Source of the DNA: FEN-1297 sp963843605
GTDB taxonomy: Bacteria; Bacteroidota; Ignavibacteria; Ignavibacteriales; Ignavibacteriaceae
Direction: 5' to 3'
DNA: 64,000 bases
NCBI GenBank assembly: GCA_963843605.1
Contig: CAWJLA010000005.1
Coordinates: forward strand, 248,001-312,000
In this document: positions 1 through 8,793 of the stretch, piece by piece
How positions within the stretch are numbered: position 1 is the first letter of the stretch
Layout of the letters: each line of letters starts with the position of its first letter
Program-made: the position numbers and the translations under genes
The notes under the pieces: generated by a model
The model's database searches: none
What the model was told of the DNA's origin: nothing
Seen by the model: the letters and a program-made list of their open reading frames with translations, nothing else

Positions 1-1725
1 CTGGTCTTTGCACCGCAAAGTGTTATCAAAGATCCTCCGTTTACCAAACTAGATCTAATCTCATGCCGCAATCTTTTAATTTATTTTAATACCGAATTGC
101 AGAAAAAAATAATCCCGCTGTTCCATTATAGTCTTTTACCCAACGGAACACTTTTTCTAGGCTCGTCTGAAACTATCGGCGGATTTGTGGATTTGTTTTC
201 AATGCTTGATAAAAAATGGAAAATTTACAAAAGAAAAGATTCAATGTTCTCGGCACAGCCTTTTATAGAGTTCCCGGCATCGCGGTCAAGCGGAAAAACC
301 TATGATGCGGTTGTAAACAAGGACGAAGTAAAAGATATTTCCCGGTTGGCGGAAAAGGTTATCCTGCAAAACTATTCTTCAAATTGTGTTATAATAACCG
401 GGAACGGAAATATACTTTATATCCATGGGAGAACCGGCAAATATCTTGAGCTTAGGAACGGTGAAGCGAAGATGAGCATTTTTGAAATGGCTCGCGAAGG
501 ATTGCAGCAAGAACTCCCAGCACTAATCAGAAAGGTTTTATCGCGAAAGAAAGGATCAGTTGTAGAAGGTATAAAAGTAAAATCCAACGGCAGAGTCCAG
601 TTAATAAATATTACGGTTAAACCTATCAATGAACCGGCTGAACTGCAGGGTTCTATGTTGATTATTTTTGACGATGTAAAAACGGGGAAAAGTGTACCGG
701 TTTCTAAAATAAACCATCATGATAAGAAATCCGAAAAAATTATAAAAGGACTTGAGCACGAATTAAAATCTGTTAAAGAAAATTTACGCTCAACTATTGA
801 AGAATTGGAAACTTCCAACGAGGAGCTTAAATCGACCAACGAAGAAATGCAGTCGACCAACGAAGAGATGCAGAGTTCTAATGAAGAACTTGAAACTTCC
901 AAAGAAGAACTGCAATCGCTAAACGAAGAATTAATTACTGTAAATACCGAGCTTCAAAATAAGAATGATGAATTATCGATTATTAATGATGATATGAAAA
1001 ATCTGCTGGACAGCATTGAAATACCTACCATCTTTCTTGATAATAGTTTAGTTATTAAAAGATTTACACAGCACGCATCAAAAGTTATTAACCTGATCTC
1101 CTCCGATATCGGCAGACCGATAAATCATATTGTTACAAATCTTAAATATGAAAGATTTATTGAAGATGCCAAGGAAGTTTTAGGAACTCTTATTCGTAAA
1201 GAAATTGAATTACAAACCAACGATGGTATCTGGTATCAAATGCGGATATTACCTTACCGGACAAAAAACAATCTTATCGACGGAGTTGTAATTACGTTTT
1301 CGGAAATTAACAATATAAAAACAGCTTTCGAGGAGATCAATAAGTTGAACAAGGATGTTCAGCATGCGCGTGAGTATGCCAATAATATTATTGATACAGT
1401 AAGAGAGTCACTCATTATTCTGGATGAAGATCTGAAGGTTCTTTCGGCTAACCGCTCTTTTTATAAAATGTTTAATACCGTCAGCGAAAATACCGTAGGC
1501 ATGTTTATATATGAACTTGAAAATAAAAATTGGGATATACCTGAATTGCGGGAGCTTCTTGAGCAGATTATTCCCAAACGTAATTTTTTCGAGAATTATG
1601 AAATAGCATATAATTTTTCAAAGGTAGGCAAAAAAAAATTATTGTTAAATGCGCGTCAAATGTTTCAAGGGAAGAAGAAAACCAAACTCATTCTTCTTGC
1701 CATCCAGTATCAAGAAATAAAATAA
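1..1725 (+). CDS. CheR-type methyltransferase / PAS fusion protein, 5' end missing
   Basis: The reading frame is already open at base 1, so the gene begins outside the window. The first codons read FAPQSVIKDPPF and LDLISCRNLLIYF, followed by PNGTLFLGSSE, which are the C-terminal motifs of the SAM-dependent CheR methyltransferase domain. After it come about 130 residues of linker, then a long coiled coil of repeated SNEEL/STNEEMQ heptads (roughly window residues 240-310), then two PAS-like segments ending near the stop. This order is typical of the large CheB-CheR-PAS fusion proteins, which often pair with histidine kinases. The N-terminal CheB methylesterase domain cannot be seen. The next gene, a PAS histidine kinase, starts 14 bases after the stop, so the two are probably one operon and one signalling pathway. 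A TTG inside the frame would be an internal start and is not credible. Confidence 0.9.
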   Translation: MVFAPQSVIKDPPFTKLDLISCRNLLIYFNTELQKKIIPLFHYSLLPNGTLFLGSSETIGGFVDLFSMLDKKWKIYKRKDSMFSAQPFIEFPASRSSGKTYDAVVNKDEVKDISRLAEKVILQNYSSNCVIITGNGNILYIHGRTGKYLELRNGEAKMSIFEMAREGLQQELPALIRKVLSRKKGSVVEGIKVKSNGRVQLINITVKPINEPAELQGSMLIIFDDVKTGKSVPVSKINHHDKKSEKIIKGLEHELKSVKENLRSTIEELETSNEELKSTNEEMQSTNEEMQSSNEELETSKEELQSLNEELITVNTELQNKNDELSIINDDMKNLLDSIEIPTIFLDNSLVIKRFTQHASKVINLISSDIGRPINHIVTNLKYERFIEDAKEVLGTLIRKEIELQTNDGIWYQMRILPYRTKNNLIDGVVITFSEINNIKTAFEEINKLNKDVQHAREYANNIIDTVRESLIILDEDLKVLSANRSFYKMFNTVSENTVGMFIYELENKNWDIPELRELLEQIIPKRNFFENYEIAYNFSKVGKKKLLLNARQMFQGKKKTKLILLAIQYQEIK

Positions 1726-1739
1726 AAGGATAAAATAAT

Positions 1740-3026
1740 ATGGGGCGTATAAAAAAAGCACCGGAGAAGATCTCAAAAATAACAGCAACGAGAAAGTCCG
1801 ACATTAAATCTAAAAAATCCGTTGTTGAAAATGTTGAGGATTTCAAAAAGCTTGTACATTTGCTCCAGGTTCATCAGATCGAACTGGAACATCAAAACGA
1901 AGAGCTTAGAATTACACAGGAAGAGCTGGAAGTATCCAGAAATAAATATGTAAATCTTTTTGATTTTTCTCCCATTCCGTATTTCACTCTGGACCTCAAC
2001 GGCGTAATTAAGGAAGTAAATTTAAGCGCCGGTAAAATGTTTGCAATTGAGCGCAGCAAATTTACCGGCAGGATGTTTGTTAATTTTATCCAGCCGGATG
2101 AAAGGAACGATTTTAATTCGTTTTTTCAAACAGTTTTTAGCTCTCACATAAAACAGTCTTGCGAATTAAATTTTATAAGCAAAGATAAGCGTGTATTCCA
2201 CGTACTTCTGGAAGGATTGGAGCTGGAAGATTCTCTGGAAAAGGATAAGAAATGCCAGGTAGCGTTGATCGATTTGACGGAATATAAGAAGATAGAAGAT
2301 TCTTTACAGAAAACAGCCGAAGAATTAAAATTAATCAATTCTACCAAAGATAAATTCTTTTCGATTATTGCGCACGATTTAAAAAGTCCTTTCCAGTCTT
2401 TGCTGAGTTATTCGGAATTACTCGCTACGGAAATTGAAAGTCTCTCACAGGATGAAATAAGATCATTCAGCAGCGGGTTAAACAAGAATTTAAAAGATAT
2501 CCACAGTCTTCTGGAAAATTTACTTAGTTGGGCGATGATGCAAAGAGACTTAATTGTGTTTAATCCGGTCAATTTAGATCTCTGCGATTTAACAGACAAA
2601 ATAATCGATATATCAGAGCAGAATGCCAGGAAGAAAAATATTTCGATATCCAGCAATATCGCTCCTCAAACTAGTGTTTTTGCTGATGCCGATATGCTTT
2701 ACTCGGTTATTCAGAATCTTATAGTAAATGCAATTAAATTCACTAATCAAGGAGGGAAAATAATTGTTTCGTCCGCGAATAATGAAAGTTTCGTCGAAGT
2801 ATCCGTCCGGGATACAGGGATAGGGATCAAAGGCGAAAAAATTCCTCAACTGTTCAACTTTAACACGCTTTATACAACAACCGGAACTGCCGGTGAGAAA
2901 GGAACCGGACTTGGATTACCTCTCTGCAAGGAATTTATTGAAAGAAATGACGGTAAAATTTGGGTAGAAAGTGAATTAGGGAAAGGATCTAAGTTTACTT
3001 TCACTTTACATAAAACAAATTATTAA
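1740..3026 (+). CDS. PAS-domain sensor histidine kinase
   Basis: A 428-residue cytoplasmic kinase with no signal peptide or membrane segment. Order: basic N-terminus, a coiled coil of HQNEELRITQEELE type (about 45-68), a PAS domain (about 70-190), a HisKA dimerisation domain whose H-box reads FFSIIAHDLKSPF with the phospho-accepting histidine at residue 212, and an HATPase_c domain with N-box NLIVNAIKFT (about 325), G1 DTGIGI (about 358) and G2 GTGLGLPL (about 388). It should autophosphorylate on His212 and pass the phosphate to a response regulator; the LuxR-type regulator 129 bases downstream is the obvious candidate but the pairing is inferred. It probably acts with the preceding CheR/PAS protein, whose PAS region could share a signal. 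The ligand is unknown. Confidence 0.92.
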   Translation: MGRIKKAPEKISKITATRKSDIKSKKSVVENVEDFKKLVHLLQVHQIELEHQNEELRITQEELEVSRNKYVNLFDFSPIPYFTLDLNGVIKEVNLSAGKMFAIERSKFTGRMFVNFIQPDERNDFNSFFQTVFSSHIKQSCELNFISKDKRVFHVLLEGLELEDSLEKDKKCQVALIDLTEYKKIEDSLQKTAEELKLINSTKDKFFSIIAHDLKSPFQSLLSYSELLATEIESLSQDEIRSFSSGLNKNLKDIHSLLENLLSWAMMQRDLIVFNPVNLDLCDLTDKIIDISEQNARKKNISISSNIAPQTSVFADADMLYSVIQNLIVNAIKFTNQGGKIIVSSANNESFVEVSVRDTGIGIKGEKIPQLFNFNTLYTTTGTAGEKGTGLGLPLCKEFIERNDGKIWVESELGKGSKFTFTLHKTNY

Positions 3027-3155
3027 ATATATTGATCTCTGATTTCATAAAGAATTTGTTTAATTTAATTCATGCATTGATTACGGGGGAAAAATGATCT
3101 AATGGTAATTAGGATCTGGCCCAAATTTTATTTTTTCCAATATATCTAAAGTACA

Positions 3156-3848
3156 ATGAAGAGAATTCGGATACTCCTTATAGAAGATAACAGACTGCTT
3201 CGAGACGGCATTGAATCGATGCTGAAGAAGCAGCAGGATATGAATGTTGTTGCTTCTGCCGGAAACGGTGAGAACATCCTTACGTTAAGTGAGAAACATA
3301 AACCGGATATTATCCTTCTTGACCTCGGTTTACGAAGTCAAAATAGTCTGCAGATTGTAAAACAAGTTAAGCAGCATTTTAAAGAAACCAGAATAATAGT
3401 GATGGATCTTATACCGCTTCAGGCCGATGTTTTTGAATTTGTACAAGCCGGAGTTTCGGGATTCATGCTAAAAGATATAAGCGTTAACGAATTTTTAAAA
3501 ACGATCAGGACAGTTTATGAAGGCACTCAAGTTTTACCGTCGCATCTAACGGGATCACTTTTTTCCCAGATCGTTGAATATGCAGTTAACGGATCGAAAC
3601 CTTCGTTAGTCTTTGAATCCGTTCGTATGACAAAACGCGAAAAGCAGGTAATTGAATTAATCGCGGACGGTTCGACTAATAAAGAAATTGCCCAAGTACT
3701 TCATCTCTCAACCTACACCGTAAAGAGCCACGTCCACAACATCCTTGAAAAATTAACTCTAAATACGCGCGTTCAGATCGCAAAATATGCTCATCTCTCC
3801 GAATCACACAAAACAGACAAAGATACTTCCGAATTAAAAGGCGAGTAA
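3156..3848 (+). CDS. NarL/LuxR-family response regulator
   Basis: A 230-residue two-domain regulator. The receiver domain (1-120) opens with the acidic pocket LLIEDNRLLRDG and has the phospho-acceptor Asp56 in DIILLDLGL. The LuxR-type helix-turn-helix (about 157-215) carries MTKREKQVIELIADG and the recognition helix STYTVKSHVHNILEKL. It should bind DNA when phosphorylated, most simply by the kinase just upstream. A close paralogue with the same N-terminal LLIEDNRLLRDG signature lies about 7 kb downstream but is frameshifted, so this copy may be the only complete one. The start is the first ATG of the frame; no strong Shine-Dalgarno is visible, as is common in Bacteroidota-like genomes. Confidence 0.93.
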   Translation: MKRIRILLIEDNRLLRDGIESMLKKQQDMNVVASAGNGENILTLSEKHKPDIILLDLGLRSQNSLQIVKQVKQHFKETRIIVMDLIPLQADVFEFVQAGVSGFMLKDISVNEFLKTIRTVYEGTQVLPSHLTGSLFSQIVEYAVNGSKPSLVFESVRMTKREKQVIELIADGSTNKEIAQVLHLSTYTVKSHVHNILEKLTLNTRVQIAKYAHLSESHKTDKDTSELKGE

Positions 3849-3877
3849 ATTACATTACCCGTATTAAGCCAAAAGAT

Positions 3878-3913
3878 GTAGTCCTCTTTTCATTCCTTTG
3901 GGCGATTTATTTA
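3878..3913 (+). promoter_or_regulatory. Shared 36-bp upstream motif, copy A
   Basis: One of four ungapped copies of a motif with core CTTTTCATTCCTTTGG followed by CGATTTATTT. It lies 146 bases before the small envelope gene at 4060. Nineteen of 36 columns are identical in all four copies. Role inferred: promoter or regulator site. Confidence 0.5.
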
Positions 3914-4059
3914 AGGTAATGTATTGAATAGCTTCTAATCGGTTAATTAACTCACTAGTTGAATATTAGAATCTATGTTCAAAAAATGTAGGTTACAAAA
4001 AGCATCTTGGTTATTGTATATTCAATCAGTTCTGATCCAACTTTATAAAAGGGACAATA

Positions 4060-4494
4060 ATGAAAACACGATTAACTATCGGAACTATTATCATGATGTT
4101 CGTTCTAACCCTCCCGGTAATTGCCGGCGGAAAAGGTGAACTTCAAAAATACTTCAGTGATGCGGCAAAAAGAGTTCAGGCAACCGACAACCCATCTGAA
4201 AAACGTGAAATCCTCAACGAATCATTTCAGAGCATGTCCGAAGCCATGGATAAGGTTCGGAACTCAGGGTTGGTTTCGAAAGACGATCAATCGGGTATTG
4301 ATCAATTCAAAGCAGTTCTGCAAGATAAACAGGATGAGCTTTCAGGAAACAACGGCTACCAGCGCGTTTCCGATGCACAGCTAAATTCCTTCTCCAATTA
4401 TGTAGTTCAGAATATGGAACAGGCCTCCGGAACCGTAACAATAAGTCTTGTCGCTCTGCTGCTAATCGTTATACTGGCTGTGCTTATATTTTAA
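4060..4494 (+). CDS. Small exported protein with C-terminal membrane anchor
   Basis: A 144-residue protein of unknown function. It starts with a signal peptide (a hydrophobic run to about residue 22 ending VIAGG), continues with a hydrophilic, probably helical region rich in charged residues and Gln, and ends with a hydrophobic segment SLVALLLIVILAVLIF that would anchor it in the inner membrane with the body in the periplasm. GGGACAATA precedes the ATG, giving a weak ribosome site. It lies 26 bases upstream of the C11-type lipoprotein protease and probably shares its transcript, so it may be a partner or substrate; that is inference. The upstream region carries copy A of the repeated 36-bp motif. 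Confidence 0.75.
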   Translation: MKTRLTIGTIIMMFVLTLPVIAGGKGELQKYFSDAAKRVQATDNPSEKREILNESFQSMSEAMDKVRNSGLVSKDDQSGIDQFKAVLQDKQDELSGNNGYQRVSDAQLNSFSNYVVQNMEQASGTVTISLVALLLIVILAVLIF

Positions 4495-4520
4495 TTTACT
4501 TATAACGAAAGAATATTTAA

Positions 4521-5636
4521 ATGCTAATTTCAAATGGCCGGCCGGTCAGATATTCGTTTTTCATATTGAGCATTGTTTTTGCAATGGCCGTTTTGTTTCT
4601 GTCCTCGTGCAGTGCAAACCTCCCCGTTCAGCATGAAACCCGGCAGACAGCCGAGAATGCACTCTCGACAAATTATTCAATTGTGTGTGTTATCCATGGT
4701 GACGGCGAATATCTTTACCATGATACCAGCGGTAACGAACACAACGCAGATCAGGAAGCACTTGCCGGAGCAATAAGCGTCGCGCAACAAAATCTGCATG
4801 CCGATATGTTCATCTTTCACCAAAGACCCAGGCAACACTTCCTGTTCTTCTTTCCTCTTCCTGACGGCGATTTTTATTATTACCGGAACGGGCAGCTTAT
4901 TGAAAAAGAATCGTACCGGCGGGATCAAGAAAAATCAAACTTAGAACCCGAAACTGCATTGTATCGGAAATTCAGTGTGGACAATCAGCGCAAGAAGATT
5001 AGAATATTTTTATACTTCGGCCACGAAATTCCCGAATTCGGCGGCGCCGGCTACGATGAATCATATCCGGATCGTACTTTCAATATAAATAAATTTGTCA
5101 ACGGGTTAAAAGGCTTTATACCGGATTCCGAAAAATTCGATCTCTTGATTCTCTCTACTTGCTTTGGAGGCACACCCTACACTATCGGCCAACTCGGATC
5201 GATTTCGCGGACTATTATTGCTTCTCCCGGTAATCTTCATTTGTTATACTTCGGTCTGCGCCCGCTGGAAAGATTAGACATCGGATTGAGGGATGGAGAT
5301 GTGTCATCCTTCGCAAAGAGATTTGCTAAGCAAGCTTTTAACCGGCTGAGAAGGAATGTTCAAACCGAAGTTAGCGTTGCAGTATACAATGTAGACAGCG
5401 TACAGAAATACTTACATTCTATTCATGGAGTTTATGAGCATTCGTTGAACTTAGTGAAAGGACAAATAGAGAACTCATCGATAAATATTGAACATTGCGA
5501 TTGCGCCGATCTTCCTGCATACATACGGCCGGGAATGAGCTCAGGGGTAGAAGTATTTTATCGCCCCGCCCGCTTTGGAAGAACAATGAATATACAGCAG
5601 CATTCCGGATGGGAATGCTGGAATGAAGAAAAATAA
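4521..5636 (+). CDS. Clostripain-like (C11 family) cysteine protease lipoprotein
   Basis: A 371-residue protein with a lipoprotein signal: a hydrophobic run followed by lipobox FLSSC with the lipidated Cys at residue 30. The body has the caspase fold of family C11: a strand YSIVCVIHGDGEY, then the catalytic-histidine motif LYFGHEIPEFGG (His168), then the cysteine motif LLILSTCFGGTPYTIG (Cys214). The 46-residue His-Cys spacing is the one I recall for the C11 protease PmC11. Such enzymes usually cut after Arg or Lys and often self-process. Lipidation would place it at the envelope, facing the periplasm or surface. It sits between a small membrane-anchored protein and a KaiC-like ATPase on the same strand. 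Substrate unknown. A catalytically dead homologue cannot be excluded, but both dyad residues are present. Confidence 0.8.
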   Translation: MLISNGRPVRYSFFILSIVFAMAVLFLSSCSANLPVQHETRQTAENALSTNYSIVCVIHGDGEYLYHDTSGNEHNADQEALAGAISVAQQNLHADMFIFHQRPRQHFLFFFPLPDGDFYYYRNGQLIEKESYRRDQEKSNLEPETALYRKFSVDNQRKKIRIFLYFGHEIPEFGGAGYDESYPDRTFNINKFVNGLKGFIPDSEKFDLLILSTCFGGTPYTIGQLGSISRTIIASPGNLHLLYFGLRPLERLDIGLRDGDVSSFAKRFAKQAFNRLRRNVQTEVSVAVYNVDSVQKYLHSIHGVYEHSLNLVKGQIENSSINIEHCDCADLPAYIRPGMSSGVEVFYRPARFGRTMNIQQHSGWECWNEEK

Positions 5637-5673
5637 AATAATAATTAGATATGCTATTATCGGAGAAGATCAA

Positions 5674-7395
5674 ATGAAAAGAAATATTTTAAAATTTCAA
5701 AAGAAGCCTCTTCCAAAATCCCCCACCAATATTCAGGGATTCGACGAAATTACCGGCGGAGGATTACCTAAAGGCAGACCGACACTTGTATGCGGAGGGG
5801 CGGGATGCGGAAAGACATTATTTGCGATGGAATTTATTGTCCGCGGCGCAACTGTATACAATGAACCCGGCGTATTCATTTCCTTCGAGGAAACCGAGAA
5901 TGAACTCACCGCAAATGTAGCTTCGCTGGGGTTCGATCTGGCCGGCCTTTCCGCAAATAAAAAAATCTGGTTGGAACACATTCAAGTTGAACGGGGTGAA
6001 ATTGAACCAACCGGCGAATATGATTTAAAAGGTTTGTTCCTCCGCATCCATCACGCAATTGAAAGCATCGGGGCTAAACGTGTTGTACTGGATACAATCG
6101 AATCACTGTTTACAGCGCTTCCCAATCCCACTATTGTTCGAACTGAACTTCGGCGATTATTCGGCTGGTTAAAAAAGAAACGGGTTACGGTTATAATCAC
6201 CGGTGAAAGGGGCAACGGCACCTTAACAAGACAGGGTTTGGAAGAGTACGTGTCTGATTGCGTCATTCTGCTGGATCATCGCGTTAGCGATCAATCATCC
6301 GTACGTCGACTGCGTATAGTAAAATACCGCGGTTCTATGCACGGTACAAACGAATATCCCTTCTTAATTGACGAAGACGGTTTTTCTGTTCTGCCTGTAA
6401 CTTCGCTGGGATTGAATCATATTTCATCGGACAAAAGAATTTCCACCGGTATTCCGCGACTTGATACGATGCTGTCGGGTAAAGGTTATTATCGCGGCAG
6501 CACTGTGCTTGTTTCGGGAACAGCCGGCACCGGTAAGACAAGCATTGCAGCTAAATTTGTCGAGGCGGCATGCAAGCGCGGCGAGCGGGTACTTTATTTT
6601 GCATTTGAAGAATCTCCAAGTCAGTTTATGCGTAACATGTCTTCAATCGGAATTAAGTTAGATCAGTGGGTGAAAAAAAAATTGCTCCACTTTCACGCAA
6701 CCCGCCCTACCCTGCACGGATTGGAGCATCATCTAACTACTACAATAAAGTTAATTAATAAATTTGAACCCAGGATAGTTGTCTTGGATCCCATTGACGC
6801 ATTCGTGATGGGAGGTAATCATACTGAAGTTAAAATAATGCTGCTTCGATTAGTAGATTTTTTGAAAATGAGAAACATTACCGCGTTCTTCACAAGCCTT
6901 ACAAGCGCAGGCGAAAACCGGGAAGTTACTGATACGTCAATATCATCTTTGATAGATACATGGCTGCTTTTGCGCGATATTGAAATCGGCGGTGAGCGTA
7001 ACAGGGGATTATATATTCTTAAATCGCGCGGTATGGCTCATTCCAACCAGATCCGGGAATTTATACTTACCGACCAGGGTATTGAACTGCTCGATGTTTA
7101 TGTGGGACCGGAAGGCGTATTAACCGGCTCTGCCCGGTTATCGCAGGAAGCGACGAATAATGAAGAACAATTAACGCGTCAACAAGAAATTGAACGTAAA
7201 AAATTTGGCTTGAAACTTAAACGCGCGGCGAATGAAGCTCATATGGTCGTCCTTCAATCTGAATTTAAAGAAGAAGAGTCGGAAACTCTTAAGGCTATCG
7301 AGCAGGAAAAAACAAAAAACGAAAGGTTTGCTCAAACTCAGAAAAAAATGGCAGCGAGCAGAAAAGCGGATACTTTTATAAAAAATCCGGAATAA
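5674..7395 (+). CDS. KaiC-like double-domain RecA-family ATPase
   Basis: I chose the internal ATG because GGAGAAG stands 5 bases before it; an earlier in-frame ATG at 5623 overlaps the upstream gene. The 573-residue product has two KaiC domains: CI with Walker A GGAGCGKT (41-48), the Glu pair in FISFEETEN and Walker B VVLDTIESL; CII with Walker A GTAGTGKT (282-289), FAFEESPSQ and Walker B RIVVLDPIDAF. The CII segment TDTSISSLIDTW aligns with the autophosphorylation loop of cyanobacterial KaiC: Ser431/Thr432 correspond to Ser424/Ser425, so CII could autophosphorylate. The tail (about 500-573) is a Glu/Lys-rich coiled coil, replacing the KaiA-binding tail. No kaiA or kaiB is nearby. In non-cyanobacteria such proteins are linked to stress and signalling rather than proven clocks. 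Confidence 0.9.
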   Translation: MKRNILKFQKKPLPKSPTNIQGFDEITGGGLPKGRPTLVCGGAGCGKTLFAMEFIVRGATVYNEPGVFISFEETENELTANVASLGFDLAGLSANKKIWLEHIQVERGEIEPTGEYDLKGLFLRIHHAIESIGAKRVVLDTIESLFTALPNPTIVRTELRRLFGWLKKKRVTVIITGERGNGTLTRQGLEEYVSDCVILLDHRVSDQSSVRRLRIVKYRGSMHGTNEYPFLIDEDGFSVLPVTSLGLNHISSDKRISTGIPRLDTMLSGKGYYRGSTVLVSGTAGTGKTSIAAKFVEAACKRGERVLYFAFEESPSQFMRNMSSIGIKLDQWVKKKLLHFHATRPTLHGLEHHLTTTIKLINKFEPRIVVLDPIDAFVMGGNHTEVKIMLLRLVDFLKMRNITAFFTSLTSAGENREVTDTSISSLIDTWLLLRDIEIGGERNRGLYILKSRGMAHSNQIREFILTDQGIELLDVYVGPEGVLTGSARLSQEATNNEEQLTRQQEIERKKFGLKLKRAANEAHMVVLQSEFKEEESETLKAIEQEKTKNERFAQTQKKMAASRKADTFIKNPE

Positions 7396-7399
7396 TACA

Positions 7400-7495
7400 T
7401 TAAGGGCACTTCTAAAAACTTCAATATTCTCTGCGAACATTGCGTATTCTTTGCGTTGAATTTTTATAAGAAATAGTTTTTAGAAGAACCCTTAA
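7400..7495 (+). repeat. 96-bp inverted-repeat element, copy 1
   Basis: It begins TTAAGGGCACTTCTAAAA and ends with the imperfect inverse TTTTAGAAGAACCCTTAA. The middle holds TGCGTATTCTTTGCGTTGAA. A second copy in the opposite orientation lies at 12428. It starts 4 bases after the kaiC-like stop and can fold into a hairpin, so it may also serve as a terminator. Confidence 0.75.
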
Positions 7496-7574
7496 TAGAC
7501 TTTAAATGTATGCCGACCTAACGCAATTCTTTTTTCAAATCCATTCATATGATAAGATAACTAATCATAAGGAT

Positions 7575-7610
7575 GTAGTTCCTTTTTCGTCCCTTCGCTT
7601 GATTGATTTG
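7575..7610 (+). promoter_or_regulatory. Shared 36-bp upstream motif, copy B
   Basis: Core CCTTTTTCGTCCCTTCG followed by TTGATTGATTT, aligned without gaps to the copies at 3878, 10526 and 12101. It ends 57 bases before the secreted Tyr-rich protein gene. Function inferred only from recurrence. Confidence 0.5.
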
Positions 7611-7667
7611 CCCTGAGCCTTCTCCTAACTTATGTCATATAAACATTACCACTAAGGATAATCTATA

Positions 7668-8219
7668 ATGAGAAAAATATATTTAGACCTTTTGATTATC
7701 GGACTTTGTATTGCTTTTGCAGCGCCTATTAAAGCCCAGGCCCATATAGATGTTAACATTAACATAAGCAGTCAGCCTGTCTGGGGCCCCGTAGGTTATG
7801 ATGTAGTTCAGTACTATTACATACCTGATATTGATACCTATTATTACGTTCCCCGTCATCAATTTATCTACCAGGAGAGAGGCCGTTGGATAAAATCATC
7901 ACGCTTGCCTCCCCTTTACAGTAATTATGACTTATACAGCGGTCACAAAGTAGTACTTAATGAAATTAACCCGTATCTGCATGATAATGAATACAAAGAA
8001 AAATACGGTTCTTATAAAAATCGCCACGATCAGCATGCAATACGCGACAGCCGGGATTCAAAATATTTTGCGAACAAAAATCACCCTGAACATAAGAATT
8101 GGGTTGAACGGCAAAAAAACAATAACGACCAAGAAAAAAGACAGAATAACGCCAAGAAGAATAAAGGAAATGATAAGAAAGAAGGACACGGTAATCAAAG
8201 AAATAGAGACCGGCATTGA
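7668..8219 (+). CDS. Secreted Tyr-rich protein with basic tail, function unknown
   Basis: A 183-residue protein with a signal peptide ending near IKAQA (about residue 25). The central part is unusually rich in Tyr, Pro and aromatic residues (VVQYYYIPDIDTYYYVPR, then YQERGRWIKSSRLPPLY), a pattern seen in short secreted proteins of Bacteroidota. The last 50 residues are a low-complexity, highly charged Asn/Lys/Arg/His tail, probably disordered. No catalytic motif is seen. It is followed at 14 bases by a small outer-membrane barrel gene and then by an OmpA gene, all on the same strand, so an envelope role is likely. Copy B of the 36-bp motif lies in its upstream region. Confidence 0.7.
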   Translation: MRKIYLDLLIIGLCIAFAAPIKAQAHIDVNINISSQPVWGPVGYDVVQYYYIPDIDTYYYVPRHQFIYQERGRWIKSSRLPPLYSNYDLYSGHKVVLNEINPYLHDNEYKEKYGSYKNRHDQHAIRDSRDSKYFANKNHPEHKNWVERQKNNNDQEKRQNNAKKNKGNDKKEGHGNQRNRDRH

Positions 8220-8233
8220 AATAATACAAAATA

Positions 8234-8749
8234 ATGAAAGCAATTAAAGTTATGAAAAATAATCTTTTTTCTTGTATGCTATTGGGCATTATGATGCTCC
8301 TGGCAAAACCTATAGCCGCGCAGGACCACGGATTCGGAATAGGAATAATTGTAGGAGAACCAACCGGATTGAGCGCAAAACTCTGGACATCAAAAGAAAA
8401 TGCTTTTGATTTTGGTCTTGGCGTGTCCGTTGGGGGCGACCGTATATCACATAAATACTACCACGACAATGGCAACCGGGTCCATTTTCACATGGATTAT
8501 CTCTGGCACTCTTTTAATGCAATAAAGTCAACCGAGAGATTTCCGCTCTATTACGGAATCGGAGCCCGGTTCAACAGCGGCGGAGGATATGACGGTTCAT
8601 TCGGCATAAGAGGCGTATTCGGTATCGCCTGGTTTCCACATTCGACTCCGATTGATGTATTCGTAGAACTGGTTCCGGTGCTGCAACTTACCCAATCTAC
8701 CGGATTGGGAATTGACGCCGGCCTGGGAATAAGATTTTTCTTTAATTAA
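8234..8749 (+). CDS. Small outer-membrane beta-barrel protein
   Basis: A 171-residue protein with a signal peptide ending near IAAQD. The mature part has alternating Gly/aromatic strands (FGIGIIVGEPTGLSAKLW, FDFGLGVSVGG, YGIGARFNSGGGYDG) and ends GLGIRFFFN, with a terminal aromatic residue typical of outer-membrane barrels. Its size suggests an eight-stranded barrel resembling the OmpW/DUF3996 type. An in-frame ATG at residue 7 is an equally good start, since neither has a clear ribosome site. It lies between a secreted Tyr-rich protein and an OmpA protein and is probably co-transcribed with the former. Ligand or role not known. Confidence 0.75.
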   Translation: MKAIKVMKNNLFSCMLLGIMMLLAKPIAAQDHGFGIGIIVGEPTGLSAKLWTSKENAFDFGLGVSVGGDRISHKYYHDNGNRVHFHMDYLWHSFNAIKSTERFPLYYGIGARFNSGGGYDGSFGIRGVFGIAWFPHSTPIDVFVELVPVLQLTQSTGLGIDAGLGIRFFFN

Positions 8750-8793
8750 GTAAAAATAACAGTGATTAGTTTAATTATTAAAAGGAAATAATA

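Noticed and set aside
717..902. 61-codon minus-strand ORF rich in Ser
   Set aside because: It is the antisense of the Glu/Asn-rich coiled coil (SNEEL repeats) of the CheR/PAS protein.
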